DNA from: Alloprevotella rava
Lineage (GTDB): Bacteria > Bacteroidota > Bacteroidia > Bacteroidales > Bacteroidaceae
Direction: 5' to 3'
Length of the DNA: 64,000 bases
Assembly (NCBI RefSeq): GCF_014195585.1
Contig: NZ_JACICA010000005.1
Location: 100,985 to 164,984, forward strand
The notes below the pieces were generated by a model. That model searched no databases. It had not been told where the DNA came from and saw only the letters and a list, made by a program, of their open reading frames with translations. The position numbers and the translations under genes are program-made. Position 1 is the stretch's first letter. Every line of letters begins with the position of its first letter. This document shows positions 60,582 through 64,000 of the stretch, piece by piece.

Positions 60582-62132
60582 TTAGCGCTTCTTGGGCTTG
60601 AGGCAAACGAGGGGTATGAGCATTTCTTCCATAGAAATACCGCCATGTTGGAAAGTATTGCGATAGTATTGTGCGTAATAGTTGTAGTTGTTGGGATAAG
60701 CAAAGAAGCGCGAACCTTGTGCGTAGATATAAGCGGTGGAGAGGTTGGGCGAGGGCAGGCCGAAGCGGCGAGGGTCTTTCATCTCAAACACTTCGCGGGC
60801 GTTGTAGCCTAAGTTCTTGCCCAACTTGTAGCGCAGGTTGGTGTTGACGTTTCTGTCGCCCACCACCTTGATGGGCGCATCCACGCGGATAGAGCCGTGG
60901 TCGGTGGTGATAAGGATTTCGTAGTCCATCTCCGCCAGCTTGGTGAAGAGCTGCTTGATGGCCGTGTGTCTGAACCAGCTGAGCGTGATGGAGCGGTAGG
61001 CAGCTTCGTTGGAAGCCAGCTCGCGCACCATTCGGCTTTCTGTGCGGGCGTGGGAGAGGATGTCGATGAAGTTGATAACAAGGACGTTGAGCGGCGTTTC
61101 TGTGAGCTGCTTGATTTGGCCAAGGAAATGGTCGGCACCCTGCGAGTCGTTGAGCTTGTGGTAGGTGAACTTCTCTTTTCTGCGGTAGCGCTCGAGCTGG
61201 TGGCCAATGAGGAGTTCTTCGTTGAGGTTCTTTCCTTCGTCCTCGTCCTCTTCCACCCAGAGTTCGGGGTACATCTCGCGAATTTGCAAGGGCATGAGGC
61301 CGGAGAAGATAGCGTTGCGGGCATACTGCGTGGCTGTGGGGAGGATACTAAAGTAGAGGTCTTCGTCGATGTCGAAGTCGTCGGTGAGTTCGCGGCTCAG
61401 CTCGCGCCATTGGTCGTAGCGGAAATTGTCGAGCACAAGGAGAAATACTTTCTTTCCTTCACGTAGGCGCGGAAAGACGCAACGCTTGAACACATCGGGA
61501 CTCATCAGCGGACGATCGTCTGGAGTATTGACCCAGTGCTCATAGTTCTTGCGGATAAATTTGGCAAAGGTGAGGTTGGCTTCCTCCTTTTGCATGGCCA
61601 GCATCTCGTCCATACTGCCGCCCGTCTCGGAGAGCTCTATCTCCCAATAAACGAGCTTGCGGTAGAGGTCCTTCCATTCCTCGGGCGTGGAGGTGTCGCT
61701 GATTTGCGCGGAGATTTTCTGAAACTCCTGGCGGTAGCTGCTCTGCGTCACCTCGGCCACAATCTCGCGCTGGTGGATGTTCTTCTTCAGCGTGAGAAGA
61801 ATCTGCATCGGATTGACGGGTTTGAGCAGATAGTCGGCAATCTTAGCGCCGATGGCCTGGTCCATAATGTCCTCGGCCTCATTCTTCGTCACCATCACCA
61901 CGGGCACATTGGGTTGCATGTCTTTGATGCCAGCCAGCGTTTCGAGACCTGAAAGGCCGGGCATATTCTCGTCGAGAAAAATGAGATCATAAGCGTTGTC
62001 GCGGCAGAGGTCGATAGCGTCCTGTCCGTTGGAGCAGCTGGTCACTTCATAACCTTTGCGCTGCAAAAAAAGGATGTGAACATTGAGCATATCAATCTCA
62101 TCGTCCACCCAAAGTAGTCTTCCTTGTGTCAT
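60582..62132 (-). CDS. porX: PorX: response regulator with PglZ domain, T9SS regulator
   Basis: A 516-residue protein. Residues 1-~120 are a receiver domain: LLWVDDEIDML (acid pocket), DLIFLDENMPG (phosphorylated Asp about residue 54) and DYLLKPVNP. Residues ~205-510 are a PglZ/alkaline-phosphatase-fold domain (FLLVLDNFRYDQW, ILITTDHGSIRVD). In Porphyromonas PorX works with PorY and a sigma factor to control type IX secretion genes, and its PglZ part can act on oligonucleotides. A TATTTTTG box (62271-62278, minus strand) is a probable promoter element about 140 bases upstream. Confidence 0.94.
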   Translation of the reverse strand: MTQGRLLWVDDEIDMLNVHILFLQRKGYEVTSCSNGQDAIDLCRDNAYDLIFLDENMPGLSGLETLAGIKDMQPNVPVVMVTKNEAEDIMDQAIGAKIADYLLKPVNPMQILLTLKKNIHQREIVAEVTQSSYRQEFQKISAQISDTSTPEEWKDLYRKLVYWEIELSETGGSMDEMLAMQKEEANLTFAKFIRKNYEHWVNTPDDRPLMSPDVFKRCVFPRLREGKKVFLLVLDNFRYDQWRELSRELTDDFDIDEDLYFSILPTATQYARNAIFSGLMPLQIREMYPELWVEEDEDEGKNLNEELLIGHQLERYRRKEKFTYHKLNDSQGADHFLGQIKQLTETPLNVLVINFIDILSHARTESRMVRELASNEAAYRSITLSWFRHTAIKQLFTKLAEMDYEILITTDHGSIRVDAPIKVVGDRNVNTNLRYKLGKNLGYNAREVFEMKDPRRFGLPSPNLSTAYIYAQGSRFFAYPNNYNYYAQYYRNTFQHGGISMEEMLIPLVCLKPKKR

Positions 62133-62393
62133 ATATTTCGTAGTGTGCTATTAATTGGGATTTTTAGCAATGTGCATAAGCGCAACAGTGCCGCAAGAGG
62201 AGGTGTGCGCGAACCCATTCATCAGATTGAACAAACGAATGAAGTTCACAATCCTTATCTTGCTTGTGTGCAAAAATACGAAAAAGGAGAATTAAGCTAT
62301 TGTTACAGACGCCTTTTTTGCCACCTCTACCACTCAGAAGAAGAATATCACAAGAAAAAAAACATCAGAAATCATAAAAAAGTTTACTTCTTG

Positions 62394-62423
62394 TTGTATG
62401 TCCAAAGATTAGTAGTACATTTG
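62394..62423 (+). promoter_or_regulatory. Promoter of the NlpE-like gene
   Basis: TTG (62394-62396), 19 bases, TACATTTG (62416-62423). The leader is about 50 bases. The rest of spacer 62133-62478 holds only the porX promoter box. Confidence 0.65.
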
Positions 62424-62478
62424 TCGCAACTTCCTAAATACGGAATAAACGAATAATAACTTAAATATACAAAAGACA

Positions 62479-62865
62479 ATGAAAAAGATTCTTTTCGTAG
62501 CTGCTGCAGCAGTTATGACTTTCGCTTCTTGCGGCAACAAAACAAATGGTAACGGTAACGGTACTGATAGCATTGCCGACAGCACTGCTGACAGCACAGT
62601 TTATGCTGGTGTTCTTCCTGGTGCAGATGGTTCTGACTCTGTAACTATCACACTGAAGTCTGACAGCACTTTCACTCGCACTCACTCTGGCAGCCAAACT
62701 GAAACTGGTAAGTACAGCGTTGATGCTAAGAACATCCTGACAACTGTTGCAGGTGCTGACAGCGATTTCTACGCTATGACTCCAGACAGCCTCACTATGC
62801 TCGGCGCTGACAAACAGCCTGCTGCTAGCGGTCTGCCTTATGTTCTGAAAAAGGTGGCTAAGTAA
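62479..62865 (+). CDS. NlpE-like lipoprotein
   Basis: A 128-residue lipoprotein with lipobox FASCGNK, an Asn/Gly/Thr-rich linker and a small beta domain. YAGVLPGADGSDSVTITLKSDSTFTRTHSG is the NlpE N-terminal pattern (quoted as YAGVLPGADG). In E. coli NlpE signals envelope and copper stress; Bacteroidota members are not studied. The codon use is more uniform (GCT, GGT) than in neighbours, suggesting high expression. It has its own promoter and a strong terminator. Confidence 0.75.
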   Translation: MKKILFVAAAAVMTFASCGNKTNGNGNGTDSIADSTADSTVYAGVLPGADGSDSVTITLKSDSTFTRTHSGSQTETGKYSVDAKNILTTVAGADSDFYAMTPDSLTMLGADKQPAASGLPYVLKKVAK

Positions 62866-62906
62866 GAAAACTACGCACTATTAGCGTAACAATAAAGCAA
62901 ATACGC

Positions 62907-62953
62907 TCCTCTCTCTCCCTCTGTCCTCCGACAAGGGAAAGAGAGGATTTTTT
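62907..62953 (+). terminator. Terminator of the NlpE-like gene
   Basis: TCCTCTCTCTCCCT pairs with AGGGAAAGAGAGGA (13 of 14 bp), followed by TTTTTT. Confidence 0.9.
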
Positions 62954-63031
62954 GTGGGAATAAAAGTAGGAAAAGACTTTTTATCCTGTAAAATATCCTT
63001 TATAATTGTTTTAGTATAAAAATAAATACCA

Positions 63032-63039
63032 TAAATTTG
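63032..63039 (+). promoter_or_regulatory. Possible -7 box of the last plus-strand gene
   Basis: TAAATTTG lies about 32 bases before the ATG at 63071, with no clear -33 element. Confidence 0.45.
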
Positions 63040-63070
63040 CACATAATACATAACTAAAAACAAATGAATT

Positions 63071-63637
63071 ATGAGTAAAAAACTTTTAACCCTAACCCTC
63101 GCTATCTTGAGCATAAGCTTCGCCTTTGCCCAGAAAGTAACAGTTCCAGAACCTGAATTCTCCGATCAAACGTATCTCCTTACCTCAAATACCGAATACG
63201 TAAAACTACCGAGAGAAACAGGCGTAGTAAAAACAAAAGCCGGAGCTTCAGTATATCTGACAGGTATCGGAAAGATCAAAACACGCATCTCTCTACCAGG
63301 CACAACATCAAGCGTAGCTGCAAAACAAGGCGAAGATGTACGCCTGATTATAAAAGCTGCCAACAATGCAACAGATCCTAACTCTTTCATAAGCATCTTC
63401 AAATTTGAAGTAAAGGGAAAAGAAAGAAGAGCACAAATCGCCGAAGCTGGAACATTCTCAGGCAGCAAGTCAAATTCCTTAGGCCAAATAGAGTTCCAAG
63501 CCAAGAAATATGGCACAAGCTCATACCTCATAGTCTTAGAAGGCCTCCAGCCAGGGGAATATGGAATTTCCTTAGGAGATCCAGACAAATTGAATGAGAA
63601 GAACAGCATGAAGATTACCACCTTCAGCGTTAAATAA
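63071..63637 (+). CDS. Secreted protein of unknown function
   Basis: A 188-residue protein with a signal peptide (KKLLTLTLAILSISFAFAQ) and a beta-rich mature part without Cys. The segments DVRLIIKAANNATDPNSFISIFKFEVKGKERRAQ (quoted as DVRLIIKAANN and ISIFKFEVKGKERRA) and LQPGEYGISLGDPD have the regular strand pattern of small Ig-like or jelly-roll folds. I recognise no family. It is lower in GC than most genes here and has its own terminator. Confidence 0.7.
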   Translation: MSKKLLTLTLAILSISFAFAQKVTVPEPEFSDQTYLLTSNTEYVKLPRETGVVKTKAGASVYLTGIGKIKTRISLPGTTSSVAAKQGEDVRLIIKAANNATDPNSFISIFKFEVKGKERRAQIAEAGTFSGSKSNSLGQIEFQAKKYGTSSYLIVLEGLQPGEYGISLGDPDKLNEKNSMKITTFSVK

Positions 63638-63691
63638 GAAAAAAACATAAAAGCCCTTCTTTTACTGTTCAAAAAGAAGCACAAATCAAAC

Positions 63692-63730
63692 ATCAGGTGA
63701 GCCTCCCAAACGGACTCACCTGATATTTTT
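63692..63730 (+). terminator. Terminator of the last plus-strand gene
   Basis: ATCAGGTGAG pairs with CTCACCTGAT (10 bp), followed by ATTTTT. Confidence 0.85.
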
Positions 63731-63803
63731 ATAATCCGCCCTAACTGCTCCTTTTCTTCGCTTGGTTGCCCCCAAAATACAACCGAGCCTTCTGCCTCAA
63801 ACA

Positions 63804-63851
63804 CAAAAAAGAGACTCCCATCAGATGATTGCTCTGATAGGAGTCTCTTAT
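63804..63851 (-). terminator. Terminator of the rRNA operon
   Basis: On the minus strand AAGAGACTCCTATCAGA pairs with TCTGATGGGAGTCTCTT (17 bp with one G-U), with a 7-base loop, then TTTTTTGTGTTT. Confidence 0.92.
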
Positions 63852-63858
63852 TTTAAAA

Positions 63859-63968
63859 AAGGCGGCGACCTACTCTCCCGTCTTGTGGACAGTACCATCG
63901 GCGCAACCGGGCTTAACTTCTCTGTTCGGAATGGTAAGAGGTGGAACCCCGGTGCTATAACCACCTAA
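63859..63968 (-). rRNA. 5S ribosomal RNA
   Basis: The reverse complement reads TTAGGTGGTTATAGC at the 5' end, CCATTCCGAACAGAGAAG in the middle and GGGAGAGTAGGTCGCCGCC at the 3' end, the standard bacterial 5S pattern. The gene is last in an rRNA operon lying past the right edge. Ends are approximate. Confidence 0.95.
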
Positions 63969-64000
63969 ATAAGTCTGACATCATTGCAAAATCATAACAA

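Overview
The window is a chromosomal segment of a Bacteroidota bacterium, most likely of the order Bacteroidales and Prevotella-like. The evidence is the gene set: type IX secretion genes gldH, porW and porX, a fimbrillin-type lipoprotein, RicT/PSP1, and the order OmpH-OmpH-BamA-UppS. It is also the promoters, many of which match the Bacteroidetes pattern TTTG, about 20 bases, TAnnTTTG. Family assignments come from motifs read by eye; no database search was possible. Genes are mostly GC-rich housekeeping genes with short spacers. One more AT-rich stretch, about 29.9-36.1 kb, looks acquired.

Layout. 0-9 kb: ricT (cut by the left edge), gldH, a Na/phosphate transporter, asd, a cation/proton antiporter and an LtaS-like sulfatase. 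9.4-17.6 kb: dacB, then a minus-strand envelope operon (DUF6242-like lipoprotein, DUF6089-like protein, uppS, bamA, two OmpH/Skp chaperones). 17.9-22.5 kb: a four-helix-bundle protein and a small phage-like module (replication-organiser-like protein, DUF6633-like protein, holin-like protein, amidase, HU-like protein). 22.6-29.9 kb: priA, frr, rsgA, an NfeD protein, a SprT-like protein, a LolD-like ATPase and a CvfB-like protein. 30-36 kb: a candidate small RNA, a lipoprotein, and a TetR regulator with two ABC exporter subunits. 36-43.7 kb: an outer-membrane protein, LPS-type sugar transferases and an InaA-type kinase, aroA, and a lone metal ABC permease. 43.7-63.6 kb: porW, an AAA ATPase, a ParC-like topoisomerase subunit, tRNA-Leu, a degenerate paralogue of the InaA kinase, MarC, fimbrillin, an S41 protease, a DedA protein, porX, an NlpE-like lipoprotein and a secreted protein. 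The right edge holds a 5S rRNA on the minus strand with its terminator, the tail of an rRNA operon.

The most striking features lie outside the genes. Three short repeat families (a 9-bp tandem unit, a 21-bp palindromic unit and a ~47-bp hairpin) are scattered through the spacers, often together. In at least three places they form the terminator of a neighbouring gene, and in one place two of them lie in frame inside a coding sequence. The TetR-ABC exporter operon is preceded by a 16-codon leader ORF whose stop codon sits 3 nt before a strong intrinsic terminator, the layout expected of translation-dependent attenuation. One of the two InaA-type kinases has lost its catalytic-loop His and Asp and may be a pseudokinase.
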